Positions 11,936 to 23,061 of a stretch of DNA of 64,000 bases are shown here, one piece after another. This stretch comes from Limnephilus marmoratus. Its lineage: Eukaryota; Arthropoda; Insecta; Trichoptera; Limnephilidae. The position numbers and the translations under genes are program-made. The number at the start of each line of letters is the position of its first letter. Positions within the stretch are counted from its first letter, which is position 1. The notes beneath the pieces were generated by a model. It worked only from the letters and a program-made list of their open reading frames with translations. It was not told the origin of the DNA and searched no databases. The DNA lies in contig OU862916.1 in NCBI GenBank assembly GCA_917880885.1, forward strand, positions 51,992,831 through 52,056,830, written 5' to 3'.

Positions 11936-12126
11936 ATGAGAGTTTAGTTAGGTTCTGATTATCGGATCCATGACAAATTAACGAAACTCGGCCGAATCTC
12001 TTAATTTGACCTTAACGTCGCTATGGTCAAATTATGTCTGTCTCATATGAGCAGTACGTTTAGTAGGTTTAACCATATTCAGAAAAATTAGTTAGTGTAC
12101 TTCAGATTCACTAAAAATCAAAAAAT

Positions 12127-12568
12127 AAACAAAAGTTTTAACAAAACAAAAAACGACTTCAAAAAATGCACTAAAAAGTAAAAAAATAATTTCGTATTCT
12201 TCTGCAACTTCATAATCAACTTACTTTTTCTAATCATCAATATGTAGGTACGATTGTTATTTTTGGAGTCGGTGTCAGCAAAGGTACCCGGCCCGGCGGG
12301 TTCACTTGACAGCTCCCCGCGCCGCCGCGGCTCCGCTCTCGCCTCGTCAAGTCGCTTGTGCGATACAAGCACACCTCACCTATAACTATGTATGTAGTTA
12401 CAAACCTACCTTGACTGACACCGACTCCAAAAGTAACAATCGTACCTACATATTGATGATTAGAAAAAGTAAGTTGATTATGAAGTTGTAGAAGAATACG
12501 AAATTATTTTTTTACTTTTTAGTGCATTTTTTGAAGTCGTTTTTTGTTTTGTTAAAACTTTTGTTTAT
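12127..12568. mobile_element. long-TIR palindromic element with GC-rich centre
   Basis: Arms 12127-12278 and 12415-12568 are inverted repeats of ~152 bp, almost identical, ending inward at GGAGTCGGTGTCAG. The ~136-bp centre contains a GC-rich block (12293-12350), unlike its surroundings. No transposase. The high arm identity suggests recent activity or gene conversion. Confidence 0.85.
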
Positions 12569-12874
12569 CAAAACAAAGCTTTGCTAGCTTTTAAAAGGAA
12601 AATTTTATTATTGCTTAGTTTTCGTAGTTACAATTTTACATATTTAGTTGACTTCGGTATATCAAGAACATCTTCCCATTACATAAAAAATGTTCTTAAG
12701 TGTTTTTTGACATGTAGTTAAAGTAGTTTTTAAGTATTAAAAAGTATTTTTAAACTACTTTTATAGCAAACAGCAAATTACTACATTGACTACAATATTA
12801 TGAATAGCAAAATAGATACACCCGGTGAAAGATCACTATTCAGAATAGAAACGTCGTTTGACAGGGGTATTACA

Positions 12875-13235
12875 GTATTGACGGTTTCCGTGTGATTACA
12901 ATCACTGGCTACAAATCCAGAGAGCACGGGTTCAAATTTCATGGATTAATTTGTGCTGTTTTACAATTTAATAATTAAAAATCATACTTGCGTTACGTTC
13001 CATAGTGGTAGATACTTCCAGTATCGCTCGGGTGAAAGACCGAATCAAAACGTTGCATGAAATGGTTATAGCTGTGTGTTTGGTGATCAGATCTGAACAG
13101 CCATGTACTTCCCCGTCTACCTTCTCTCTATCTCCTTCCTCTCCCCTCTCTACATTCAGCCTCATACTCAATTGGGAATGCCATAGCCTCACTGGCTTCA
13201 GACGGTTGTGAGCAATTGGAATACTTGAGCGCTAC
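12875..13235 (+). mobile_element. tRNA-derived SINE, degenerate
   Basis: A decayed tRNA-like head (12880-12950, with CACGGGTTCAAATTTC) is followed by the family body: ACGTTCCATAGTGG, a TTTGGTGATCAGATCTGAA block, a C/T-rich stretch and GCCTCACTGGCTTCAGACG. The same body occurs at 24.7, 33.4, 37.4 and 62.5 kb. Confidence 0.65.
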
Positions 13236-13636
13236 TCACCTAAAAACAGAAAAGAGACCTAAAATAGAATTTATCAAATAAAAAACACCAAAAAAATAAA
13301 TTCTGATTTATCATTTTTATATTACAAATAATAAAATTTTCCTTTAGAAAAGCTGCAATTGTAACGAAATTTCAACATTTAATATGTGATTTTTCTTTTA
13401 AGGTGAAGCGAGAAATCACAATTTTAGTTTAATCTTTACTACGAATGGGTTCAAATTAAAGAATACAAAAAATGCATTATTTATTTTATTTATTTATTTA
13501 TTTATTGTTTGTTTGTAAATATTACATAATACAATATAATGAACTTAAAATGTCCAACTAGGCATATGCCCGTTTTAGGACATTCCAATATGATAATGGT
13601 TTTACATGTAAATTATAGTAAGTTATAGTGTTGACT

Positions 13637-13926
13637 ATTCTGTTGGTAAAATAATACACATGTATATTCATATTCTAGAATACTTTCAGTTTTACCATGA
13701 AATTTTTTCAACTGTTTAGCTGACATAATAAACTAAAGAAATATTAATAGATAAAACAAGAAAAATGAATTTGAAAATGAAAATGAATGAAGAAATTCTG
13801 TTGGTAAAATAATACAAATATATATTCATAAACTAGTATACTTTAAGTTATACAACGACATTTTTTACTATTGTTTAGTTGACATAATAAACTAAAGAAA
13901 TGTTAATAGATAAAACAAGAAAATGA
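13637..13926 (-). repeat. tandem duplication in the LINE 3' UTR, 158-bp period
   Basis: ATTCTGTTGGTAAAATAATA starts both units (13637, 13795). Both contain GACATAATAAACTAAAGAAA. Repeated 3' UTR modules occur in several LINE families. Confidence 0.85.
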
Positions 13927-14097
13927 AAAATAAAAAACTGAAAGTAAAGAAGGAACTTTTCCTTTAAGGAAAAATATCACGAAGAATTGAGCAATTTTCA
14001 AACTTACTTTATGTAAAAATACAGTTACTTTAATGCTAATATAATACCAATATAAATTAAAATGTAAAGAAAAACAAAGAAAAACAAAAATTACAAT

Positions 14098-15600
14098 TCA
14101 ATTACTGTTGTTTAGCATATTCTCGCATTCAGCTCTCCCCAAGACCAGAAGCCAATTATTTACCTGCATACGCAGAATATTAGTACTCTTTGACTTCCAT
14201 GCATCAGGTATGAGATTGAGCAATTTAGGGCCTAAGTATGAGAATTGTTTCTGTGCTAAAGATGAGGAAGTGGTGGGCGGAACTATTGGGTTTTTTTTTT
14301 GCATGTCTTGTATTATGACAGTGGTTTACAGAAGCGTAGTGGTGCCTCTGTTTTTGAGTATGTAATATGATTTTCCTAATGTATAATTGTCTTACATCAA
14401 GAACACGAAACTCTGCGAACAATGAATCGCTGGGGTACCTGAAAGGTTTTTTCAGTATGACTCTTATAAGTGATTTCTGGGATTTAGCTAAGGGATCGAG
14501 TATAGTTTTAGCACAACCGCCCCAACCTAAGGAAGCATAGTCTAATATGGAATTACACATTGCAAAGTAAATTCGTTTCAAATCATTTACGCATAGAATA
14601 TTTCTTATTGCTATAAACAGATGTGTAAGTTTCCTGACCTTTGTGGAAGTAAATGCTATATATTTATCCCATCTCAGAAATTTATCAATGATAACTCCTA
14701 GGTATCTTAAATTGTCCACACATTCTAAGGTATTGCATTTACATGTAATAATGTCGTTGCAATGGTGGATTCTAATGTTAAGGATTTCTTGTGGTTGACC
14801 CGCTTGAGTTGAACTGAAGCAGATGAATTTCGTTTTATCCGAGTTTAGAGTGAGGAGATTACTATCTAGCCACTGTTTAACTTTGTTTATGCCAAATTCA
14901 GCTTTACTGCAAGACTCATTCCAGGTTTTGCCTTCAAATAAAAGTACTGTATCGTCAGCAAATGTAATAATGTGGTCTGCAAAGGAAGTATTACATAAGT
15001 CATTTATATAAACATTAAACAATATGGGACCTAGAGTACTTCCTTGCGGTACGCCATATTTAATATTGGCTGGATCACTTAGAGTACCGTTAATATCCAC
15101 TCTTTGGCTCCTGTTTTCTAGGTAACTAACCAACCACTTGAAAATTTGACCCTGTATCCCAATTCGCTGTAGTTTTTTCAGCAGAATTTTGTGCGAAATA
15201 GTGTCAAATGCTTTAGCTAGATCTAAAAAAAGTGCAATGCATTTACTACCTTTATCTAGATTATTAGAGATGATTTTTGTTAAATTAGCGATGGCTTTTT
15301 CAGTGCTTAAACCTTTACGAAAGCCAATTTGTCTACTAGAAAGGATGTTGTTATTTTCTAGATAATGGATGAGACAGTTCTTTACAATTTTCTCCAAAAT
15401 TTTTGAGACAGAGTTGAGCAGGGAAACAGGCCGGTAATTATGTATCAGTGATTTGTCCCCACTTTTATGCAGTAAAATGACGATTGACTGCTTTAAATGG
15501 TTAGGGAATTTCCCTGATTTAAAGCTTAGATTCGCAATGAACGCAATCGGTAAGGCTATGTATCCTTTATGATTTTTAGAAGATTTGATGAAATCTTATC
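14098..15600 (-). pseudogene. LINE reverse transcriptase, frameshifted
   Basis: The frame is open from about 15600 (no start; upstream codons read IHNYRPVSLLNS in frame) through motifs FLDLAKAFD, GVPQGSTLGPILF and FADD. The fingers, palm and thumb are present, with both palm aspartate motifs intact. At the A10 run near 14290-14299 the frame shifts and the true C-terminus continues as LAQKQFSYLGPKLLNLIPDAW to a stop at 14098. It would make RNA-directed DNA polymerase for target-primed retrotransposition; it has no endonuclease, so it is inactive in cis. The Jockey versus CR1 clade is not decided. Confidence 0.85.
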
Positions 15601-15749
15601 TTATTAGATAATATAAAGCCTATCCTGCCGTTTACCTTGAGTAGAATTAAAATATAGTGGTTAATAACTTTATACAACATTTAAGCGAAAACATCTGTTA
15701 AGTAAATAAAAGTAAAGTTTATTTTTAACTCGAGTGAAACCTCAAATTG

Positions 15750-16004
15750 TTATTAGCGAAACTCAATCAAAAATTTGAAAACAGAAAAGTCAGAAAAAAT
15801 ACGGTCACACCTAGATGACTCGAACCAAGGACCTCAAATACATATCCAGACTTGCAGAAGAATCAATTGATAAAAAATTATCCAAGACACTACCTAGATA
15901 GCATTTAGTTCGGGTTTGAATCTTGTAATCATACATCCTAGATGTGACCGTATCTTTTTTGATATTTTTGTTTTCTGATTTTCGATTGAGTTTTGCTAAT
16001 ATTG
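15750..16004. mobile_element. inverted-repeat element with tRNA-like core, copy 1
   Basis: Arms start TATTAGCGAAACTCAATC and end GATTGAGTTTTGCTAATA, extend through an AGAAAA-rich stretch and close on CGGTCACACCTAGA / TCTAGATGTGACCG. Between them is a minus-strand B-box-like sequence (GGTTCGAGTC) and the shared block AGCATTTAGTTCGGGTTTGA. Relatives are at 36.5, 50.8 and 56.0 kb. Confidence 0.75.
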
Positions 16005-17544
16005 TCTTCGATTGACTAAAAGTGTGTTTTTTAGAAACGTATGAACCAATTTGAGAAACAATTTTTTAAAGATGTAATTTTATGGCGAAAATCATCTGCG
16101 ATAGTTTTCTGCATTAATTTTTTTCTTTTAAAATAAAATTATTCAGAAAAAATACATATCAATTTAACGACTCCACTTTCCAAGCGATTTTTATGCATAT
16201 TATCTAAATTCTTGGCGATATAAGGCATACTAAGAATATATACTTTTACAGCTTTTATACTGTGGCTTCATCTTAAATTTATAATTCATCATAAGGCAAA
16301 CTGGAAATAATCTATGAAATAATTGGCTTTATAAATATAAATCCGTATTATCTGATATACTTCAAAGAAAATAAATCTCCACGAGTCAAGTCAAGAATAG
16401 CATTTCAGTAAACGGTTGGGAAAAGTATTTTCGCATTTTCCCGTCTTCGATGTACTTCAATACAGTTGATATCTTCTGTGAAAAAAGTTAAAACGTCGAT
16501 TTTTTTACTTTGAAAGGTTTAAGCTATTCACAAAATGTTCTCTTTGGGGATAAAAGTTGATCGGGACTCTTTGATTTGCGATTCAATGAATATTTCAACT
16601 TTGCCGAGGAATATTTCAATTGCAAGGATGCTGCAGGAATTTCCTACGGGAAGTCGCGGCTCTTCTCTAGTTAGTTAATTAAATTGCCGTCTTGCCGAGC
16701 AAAGTAAATTTCCTTCGCACGGATTAAACTTAGGCAAAGATCAACCGAGAGTTAAAATGCGATAAAATCGTCGTAAAACACAATGTTTAATGTCGTGTTA
16801 AATGTACATGGAGTCAAGTTAAATTCAATTAATATTACATATGTTCATTTGACAACATGAAATGTTTGGTTACAACAGAGATAAGACCCTGTAATGGTAT
16901 TGAATGCGTGTTTGATATAATTTAAGTGTAATGATTAAATGTGTAATAAAGGTAGCACGATATGAGTCAACAATTTTGTATCTGAAATTAAATAATGTGC
17001 TTCAAGCTACAAATATAATATCAGATATGATTGACTATAACTCTAAATAATTAAATATATCTCAGTTCGCGGTAACCGCTCTAAGATAACAGTAAAGTCA
17101 ATACGTCACATGTTTTAGGTTAAATTATGAATCTATTGTGGATGATAGAAATTTAGATTAAAGGGCGCCAGTCGATTTGAATTTGAATAAGATTACTACA
17201 TAATCGACAAGTTGTGATTTAAAATTAAGTAAACCAAAAGGTGATAAACTAAATAATAAAAATGATTCACGTCATTTCGTGGGCCGTCAAAATTTGTCCT
17301 CGGTGATCGATGGCGTTTCTCCGCTTGCCTGTTTCTCACTCACGTCATTCGTAAGCCAGAGTTCCGAGATCAAAAATGTAACGATAGACTAGAAGTTTTC
17401 TCAGGTAAACGCGTAGCGACCATGCAATCTTCTTTATTATTTCAGGTAGCAACTATAAAATTCTGAAGCTAACTGCTACAACCCTATCCCTAGGTGTCGG
17501 GGTGACGGAGAAATCGATGTTGTGCTAACGTAACCCAAATTTAT
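16005..17544. other. no recognised feature
   Basis: AT-rich, no long frames, no repeat shared with the rest of the window that I could see. Confidence 0.5.
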
Positions 17545-17822
17545 GTACGCTCTCGGCAAATCCATCACTCCCACAGCGATGCAGGGCATTGGGGTCGAAA
17601 GAGTCCTACTGGAGAGATCAAAAGGTGTCCCTTATCCGGCCTCTCTCGATTTGGCCTGTCATGCACGCCGCCAAGACCTAAACAAACTTCATCTAATAAA
17701 CCCAGACACCCCTGATAATTTACCAAACGTAACGAGTCATCTGGGGTGACCTATGGCAGGGGTGTTGGTTATCCCATAAATGGTTCACGGGGCGGTGGTA
17801 CCCATATCCGCCTCCCAAATTG
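17545..17822 (-). mobile_element. short non-autonomous element with LINE-type 3' tail, copy 2
   Basis: The minus strand begins CAATTTGGGAGGCGGATATG and continues with GGTTAACC-like and GGTGACCTATGGCAG blocks of the family. The 3' hairpin tail is missing. It is head-to-head with copy 3. Confidence 0.7.
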
Positions 17823-17984
17823 TTTGAATGTGCACAAACGTAAGTCATAATATATTGAATAATATTTTCAACACCACTTTTAATTTAACAATTTTATCCA
17901 TCTTTAATCCCATATTCCGAAAGATGTGCTATTTTTTTTTATTTTTTTTATTTGATTCACCTGATTTATACATGTTTGTTAAAT

Positions 17985-18645
17985 TTTTTGACTAATGTGG
18001 GCCTCACTGGGTGCTTTACCCGTGCTGAGGACCTCATTTTACAGTTTGATATGATTTATATTTTTTTTAATTTGAGATACATATAAAATAAAGACTAAAG
18101 AAAAAAGAAACTCAATAATAACATATAAGAATTAAAAGAAAGTAAGATAGAGCAAAATAAAATAGAGTAAAAGAACACTAAAATAAAACAATAAAATAAA
18201 ACTATATAAATAGGATAGATACATATAAACCAATAGTGAAATTAAAAGGGTTTTATATATTAGTGAGTATTGCAATGGTGTTTATGTCTGTGTTTTTTTT
18301 TTTTTTTTTATTTTTTTTTTTATGTTGTGATTTTTTTGTAAAGTTGCCTTTTTTGTTCTTTAATCCATCTTTTAATTTTGAGTGTAAAAAGTTTTTTGTT
18401 TTCTTCTTTTTTTTATATATATGAGAGATTTTTTGAAAAATATAACTGCGTATTTCCCAGTTTTATAAGATCTACGTAGAATAGGTCTGCATGTAATAAG
18501 AGTGAAAAAACAACACGATAATGTTTTTATAATTAAAAAAAAATTATTCACTCATTTAGCAATTTATTTTATTTACTGTATTTTTTTCTAAATTGTAAAA
18601 TGGGAGTCTGAACACGGTTAAAGTATCCAGGCCCACATTATCAAA
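17985..18645. mobile_element. TIR element, ~660 bp, unclassified
   Basis: About 55-bp inverted ends: ACTAATGTGGGCCTCACTGG at left and its diverged complement CCAGGCCCACATTATCAAA at right. The interior is very AT-rich with poly-T runs and no coding. It lies between copies 2 and 3 of the LINE-tail element. Confidence 0.55.
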
Positions 18646-18689
18646 TAATATTTTAAAATAAAGTTATTGCATCAAATAATAAAAAAAAT

Positions 18690-19022
18690 CAATTTGGGAG
18701 GCGGGAATGGGTACCTACCGGCCGCCCCGGGAACCATTTTTTGGTTAACCAACACCTCTGCCATAGGTCACCCCAAGTGGTTAGCTACCCACGTTTTGTG
18801 ACTTAGCAGAGTTTCCCGGTTGAAAAGGGTGAGGTTTGCCTAAGTTTTGGCGGCGGATAACCTATAAGCACACTAAACCCCAGATTCCTAACCAACCTTC
18901 ATACCTTTTTCCTTCCCAGAACTTCCGTTCCTTCCTTTCTTTAAAAAAACCCTCCATACAGCGTCCCTAAAGACGACATAGGCCCTGAGGGGAATTATTT
19001 TCCTCAGGGCCTCCTGTGTGGG
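18690..19022 (+). mobile_element. short non-autonomous element with LINE-type 3' tail, copy 3
   Basis: Full-length: 5' CAATTTGGGAGGCGGGAATG, then TCTGCCATAGGTCACCCCAA, TTGGCGGCGGATAA, the LINE-like CCCTCCATACAGCG, and the tail hairpin GGCCCTGAGGGG...CCTCAGGGCC with CTCCTGTGTGGG. Best example of the family in the window. Confidence 0.75.
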
Positions 19023-19367
19023 ATTAATGTAAAATTAATGATTTTTTTTTAAATTTCAACCTAAAAATTGCGCATGATACGGTAAATTACTACTCTTGAA
19101 CTTGTCTTCGATGATTATTAAAACTACACAGGTTTTCTCCTCCCTGGAAATTTTAGGTCAACACATGTAATTACATGATGCTCCATTTCCATAATGATCT
19201 GGAGGATTTGAAAATTTCCAAAAGTTAGATTTAATAGATAGATTCCAAAAATTAGAAAAAATAACGATAAAATCCAATTAACACTGTTAAAAATATTTAA
19301 AAATAAATCTAAAAAAAAAATGTTTCTGACTAATCTAATTTTAATAATAATAAATATATTTTACGCA
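19023..19367. other. AT-rich spacer ending in TAA repeats
   Basis: No genes. TTAATAATAATAAAT at 19340-19354 is the left flank of the LINE pair that follows. Confidence 0.5.
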
Positions 19368-20087
19368 CCAGATTTAAATGTCCGGGTTAAATTTTCCCCC
19401 AAAAAAAAAAAAAAAAACAAAACAAAACAAAAAAAAAGAAGGAAAAACTAAACCCTTTCATACACTTCCCCAAATGATCGTCTAGTGAATCCACGTTATG
19501 CAATTGCACTATATAAGTATTATAAATACAAACCAATACAAGAACAACATGTCAACCTACTAGAGACCAAATGGGAATATAATTCACCGACTCCAGATAT
19601 TTTCATATCAGAGGGTTCGGCTCTGTGGCATTTCTAATTGAACCTATAAATCCTACTGATCCCTCAATATAAATATTTAAAAAATCTTTTGTAATCCTAC
19701 ATGTATTTAAAATTACTGCTTTTTGCATTTTTATATACAAATTCTTTGACAAATCTAATATGCTTAAATTTTTAATCAGATTCCTAGGTATTATGCCAGT
19801 GGCCGAAATAACAAATGGTAATATTTTTATAGTCCGAGAATGCCAAATTCTTTTAATCTCATTTCCTAAATCTGTGTATTTTCTAATTTTTTCAGAAACA
19901 GTTTTTTGAATATTACAGGAATTTGGAATAGCTACATCAATGATATAAGTTATTTTTTTAATTTTGTCATGTAAAACTGTATCAGGTCTATTATGACTAA
20001 TTGTTCTGTCTGTTAGTATAGTTTTATCATAATATATTTTATAAAATTCATTTTCTATAAATGAATTTGGTTCATATTCATAATAAT
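19368..20087 (-). pseudogene. endonuclease-encoding LINE, copy A (3' part, inverted)
   Basis: The minus strand matches copy B almost base for base from YYEYEPNSF to the stop and 3' UTR (ends CTGGTGCGTAAAA). It covers only the endonuclease domain and C-terminus, including RPD and IIDVAIPNS. The 3' flank on this strand is an ATT/TAA run. Copy A is head-to-head with copy B, joined at a short duplicated AT-rich filler (20085-20112). Confidence 0.85.
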
Positions 20088-20128
20088 TTTAATTATAATA
20101 ATAATTTTAATTTTCACATCTATTATAT

Positions 20129-21682
20129 ATGGATGATATAAAATTATTTTCCAATTCTGAATCAAATTTAGAGAAAATGATTAAGGTAGTTAAAATTTTT
20201 TCAGATGATATTAAAATGACTTTTGGTTTAGATAAATGTAAAACTATCCATATAGAGAAAGGCAAAATTGTAGATGGAGACGAGGGTATATTTAGAAATT
20301 TCAAAATTCAAAGTATGAAAGGGGATGAGGTTTATAAATATTTAGGATACCCGCAATCGAATAGATTAGATCACACTAGTATTAAAAATGATATTAGGAT
20401 TAAATTTCAAACTAGGATCAGAAAAATTTTAAAATGCAATCTATCTGCTAAAAATTTAGTAAAAGCAATAAATACTTGGGCAATACCTCTACTAACGTAC
20501 TCATTTGGCATAATTAAATGGTCCAATACAGATTTAGATAGTTTAGAACGATTAATTAGAACTACGTTAACAAAATTTAATTGCCATCATCCAAATTCAG
20601 CTATAGAACGAATTAATTTACCTAGAAATTTAGGAGGTAGAGGTGTAGTCAAAATAACATCTTTGAAACACAATCAGGTAGAAATGCTTAGAAATTTTTT
20701 CCATAGGAAAGCTAATAGCTCAGAAATGCACAAAATAATTTGCAAGGCAGATAGAAATATTACACCTTTAAATTTATATGACGAGAATGCCAACATTCTT
20801 ATAAATACTAACCAGGAATTATTAGATTCCTGGTCAAATAAAATTATTCACGCAAAACACTTCAATTATCTCAACCAAACGTATGTTGACAAACTTTCGT
20901 CAAACAAATGGTTGAGTATTGGAGAGTTGAGCGCAGAAATAGAAGGATTTATGCTTGCAATTCAAGATAGAGTCATTAATACTAAAAATTATAGAAAGCA
21001 TATAATCAAAGATATAAATCAAATTGATGATTTATGTAGAAAATGTTTGGCTTTTCCCGAAACTATAGAACATATTATATCGGGATGTTCTATATTAGCG
21101 CCTTCCGAGTATACATTTAGGCACAATCAGGTTTTAAAAATAATTCACCAAAGTTTGGTAATTAAACATAACTTGATTGATTGCCGTAATGTAGTACCTT
21201 ATTATGAATATGAACCAAATTCATTTATAGAAAATGAATTTTATAAAATATATTATGATAAAACTATACTAACAGACAGAACAATTAGTCATAATAGACC
21301 TGATATAGTTTTACATGACAAAATTAAAAAAATAACTTATATCATTGATGTAGCTATTCCAAATTCCTGTAATATTCAAAAAACTGTTTCTGAAAAAATT
21401 AGAAAATACACAGATTTAGGAAATGAGATTAAAAGAATTTGGCATTCTCGGACTATAAAAATATTACCATTTGTTATTTCGGCCACTGGCATAATACCTA
21501 GGAATCTGATTAAAAATTTAAGCATATTAGATTTGTCAAAGAATTTGTATATAAAAATGCAAAAAGCAGTAATTTTAAATACATGTAGGATTACAAAAGA
21601 TTTTTTAAATATTTATATTGAGGGATCAGTAGGATTTATAGGTTCAATTAGAAATGCCACAGAGCCGAACCCTCTGATATGA
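20129..21682 (+). CDS. RT C-terminus, CCHC finger and restriction-like endonuclease (partial ORF)
   Basis: 517 open codons; the frame continues upstream of this ATG (HLLYMDD), so the start is not native. Residues 1-10 are the RT catalytic YMDD-type motif, ~11-150 the rest of palm and thumb. CRKC...H...C (C303, C306, H315, C320) is the zinc knuckle. RPD (390-392) and D407, spaced as PD-x14-D, form the restriction-like endonuclease core, followed by a conserved EKIRKYTDLGNEI block. In the family this enzyme nicks a specific target and primes cDNA synthesis from it. The N-terminal zinc fingers and most of the RT are lost, so it is not autonomous. No stops or frameshifts, so insertion is fairly young. 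Confidence 0.85.
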   Translation: MDDIKLFSNSESNLEKMIKVVKIFSDDIKMTFGLDKCKTIHIEKGKIVDGDEGIFRNFKIQSMKGDEVYKYLGYPQSNRLDHTSIKNDIRIKFQTRIRKILKCNLSAKNLVKAINTWAIPLLTYSFGIIKWSNTDLDSLERLIRTTLTKFNCHHPNSAIERINLPRNLGGRGVVKITSLKHNQVEMLRNFFHRKANSSEMHKIICKADRNITPLNLYDENANILINTNQELLDSWSNKIIHAKHFNYLNQTYVDKLSSNKWLSIGELSAEIEGFMLAIQDRVINTKNYRKHIIKDINQIDDLCRKCLAFPETIEHIISGCSILAPSEYTFRHNQVLKIIHQSLVIKHNLIDCRNVVPYYEYEPNSFIENEFYKIYYDKTILTDRTISHNRPDIVLHDKIKKITYIIDVAIPNSCNIQKTVSEKIRKYTDLGNEIKRIWHSRTIKILPFVISATGIIPRNLIKNLSILDLSKNLYIKMQKAVILNTCRITKDFLNIYIEGSVGFIGSIRNATEPNPLI

Positions 21683-21838
21683 AAATATCTGGAGTCGGTG
21701 AATTATATTCCCATTTGGTCTCTAGTAGGTTGACATGTTGTTCTTGTATTGTTTTGTATTTATAATACTTATATAGTGCAATTGCATAACGTGGATTCAC
21801 TAGATGATCATTTGGGGAAGTGTATGAAAGGGTTTAGT

Positions 21839-21848
<10 letters not shown>

Positions 21849-21925
<77 letters not shown>
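21849..21925 (+). repeat. T77 tract inside the LINE 3' UTR
   Basis: 77 consecutive T, followed by G5 and the conserved last ~40 bases of the element. The homologous tract is T54 in copy C and a short interrupted run in copy A. Confidence 0.95.
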
Positions 21926-21926
<1 letters not shown>

Positions 21927-21973
21927 GGGGAAAATTTAACCCGGACATTTAAATCTGGTGCGTAAAAAAAAAA

Positions 21974-22022
21974 AAAATTTATAAAGCGCCGTTTTTGTGA
22001 AAAATCACCTCAAGGGCGCTAA
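21974..22022 (+). repeat. host repeat flanking the LINE 3' junction
   Basis: TTTATAAAGCGCCGTTTTTG then TGAAAAATCACCTCAAGGGCGCT. The same sequence follows copy C (26461-26500), and it occurs next to an uninterrupted TAA repeat at 59085-59145. Confidence 0.75.
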
Positions 22023-23061
22023 TAACTTATAACTCAGTTTCCTAGTGAAACTCCATTCTTTAAATAAGTTATATTTTGTTTTGTTTTTAACAACTAATTA
22101 CAATAATTATAGATACATTATCCAAATAGTAAATTGTTAGATAGTAGGTAAATACTTATAATTACATAACACCGAACTTACAACTTATTGTTTTTTACCT
22201 TCACATTGTTATTTAAGTACTTATAATATAATATAGCATTAAAAAATGTATACTACTCTTCCAGACACAAGCTAATGCTTCCATGGAAGAGTTATATTTT
22301 ATATGCAAAAAAAGTTTACCTTTCCAAAAATCCAAAAACTTATTCTTTATTCTTCTTCTTCCCACAAGTTTCCTAAAAAATACAGCAAAAAAAAACAGTT
22401 TTGAAGTGTTGAGGTGTCAGTAGCGGAAATTTAGAAGCATTCACGAAAAAAATCATTACGTTATTTTGAATACTATTAGCGAGTGGTAAACCATTTTAAC
22501 AAGCTTTCCGTGTTAACTGTTAGAACAAATTGAAGTCGAAATTCGCAAGAAAACCGTCGCTTTTATCAGCGCTTTTCAATTAAACCTATCTAAATTATTG
22601 TTGTATCGGCCTGTAAACAAAATGCCTACTCCTATTTCGACTCAATTTAACTCCGGATTGTCGTGTAGAGTGAATCTTAATTGAAAATCTGTAATAATGA
22701 ATTTGCCGGCGGCCTATGGGATAAACTGCTTGGGTATCGGAATACATTTTACCGAACTAATTTAAATCCGCGTGGGTTCGTTATTCGTTATTCGTTATAC
22801 TTCCTACACCGGTATAACGATCCCAGCGATCCTAACGGATAAACGGCTCGTAACGACACCCCGTTAGCAAGGCTGGATTTAGACGGCGGGTATTAGAAAC
22901 ACGGAGATTAGAATAACGGCTGTACGTCGTACAATAGTTTGAATGAAAAGTTAAGACCGGATTTTTCCATGTACAGGAGAAATTCACGCGAACAGATATA
23001 CTACAGTTTAATAGGACAATATTCATTAGATGTAATTTGAGATTTTCACAGCCAGAAGTCA
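22023..23061. other. no recognised feature
   Basis: AT-rich. Nothing seen. Confidence 0.5.

Larger units (their letters stand above)
13470..15600 (-). mobile_element. 5'-truncated LINE (Jockey/CR1 group)
   Basis: Read on the minus strand: reverse transcriptase (15600 to 14098), ~600-bp 3' UTR and an AATA-type tail (13480-13506). The 5' end stops at an in-frame TAA near 15600, inside the fingers domain. Endonuclease and ORF1 are absent, consistent with incomplete target-primed reverse transcription. A related tail is at 23062-23170. Confidence 0.85.
20112..21967 (+). mobile_element. R2/R4-type LINE, copy B, 5' truncated
   Basis: Begins inside RT motif C (LLYMDDIKLFS) and runs through the stop, 3' UTR, a very long poly-T and the terminal sequence CCCGGACATTTAAATCTGGT. 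The 3' flank is an A-run then TTTATAAAGCGCC. TAA repeats beside all three copies and the single-ORF RT + CCHC + PD-D layout fit the TAA-specific Dong/R4 branch. The clade name is inference. Confidence 0.75.

Noticed and set aside
21749..21952. Poly-phenylalanine frame
   Set aside because: It is the T77 tract of the LINE 3' UTR.
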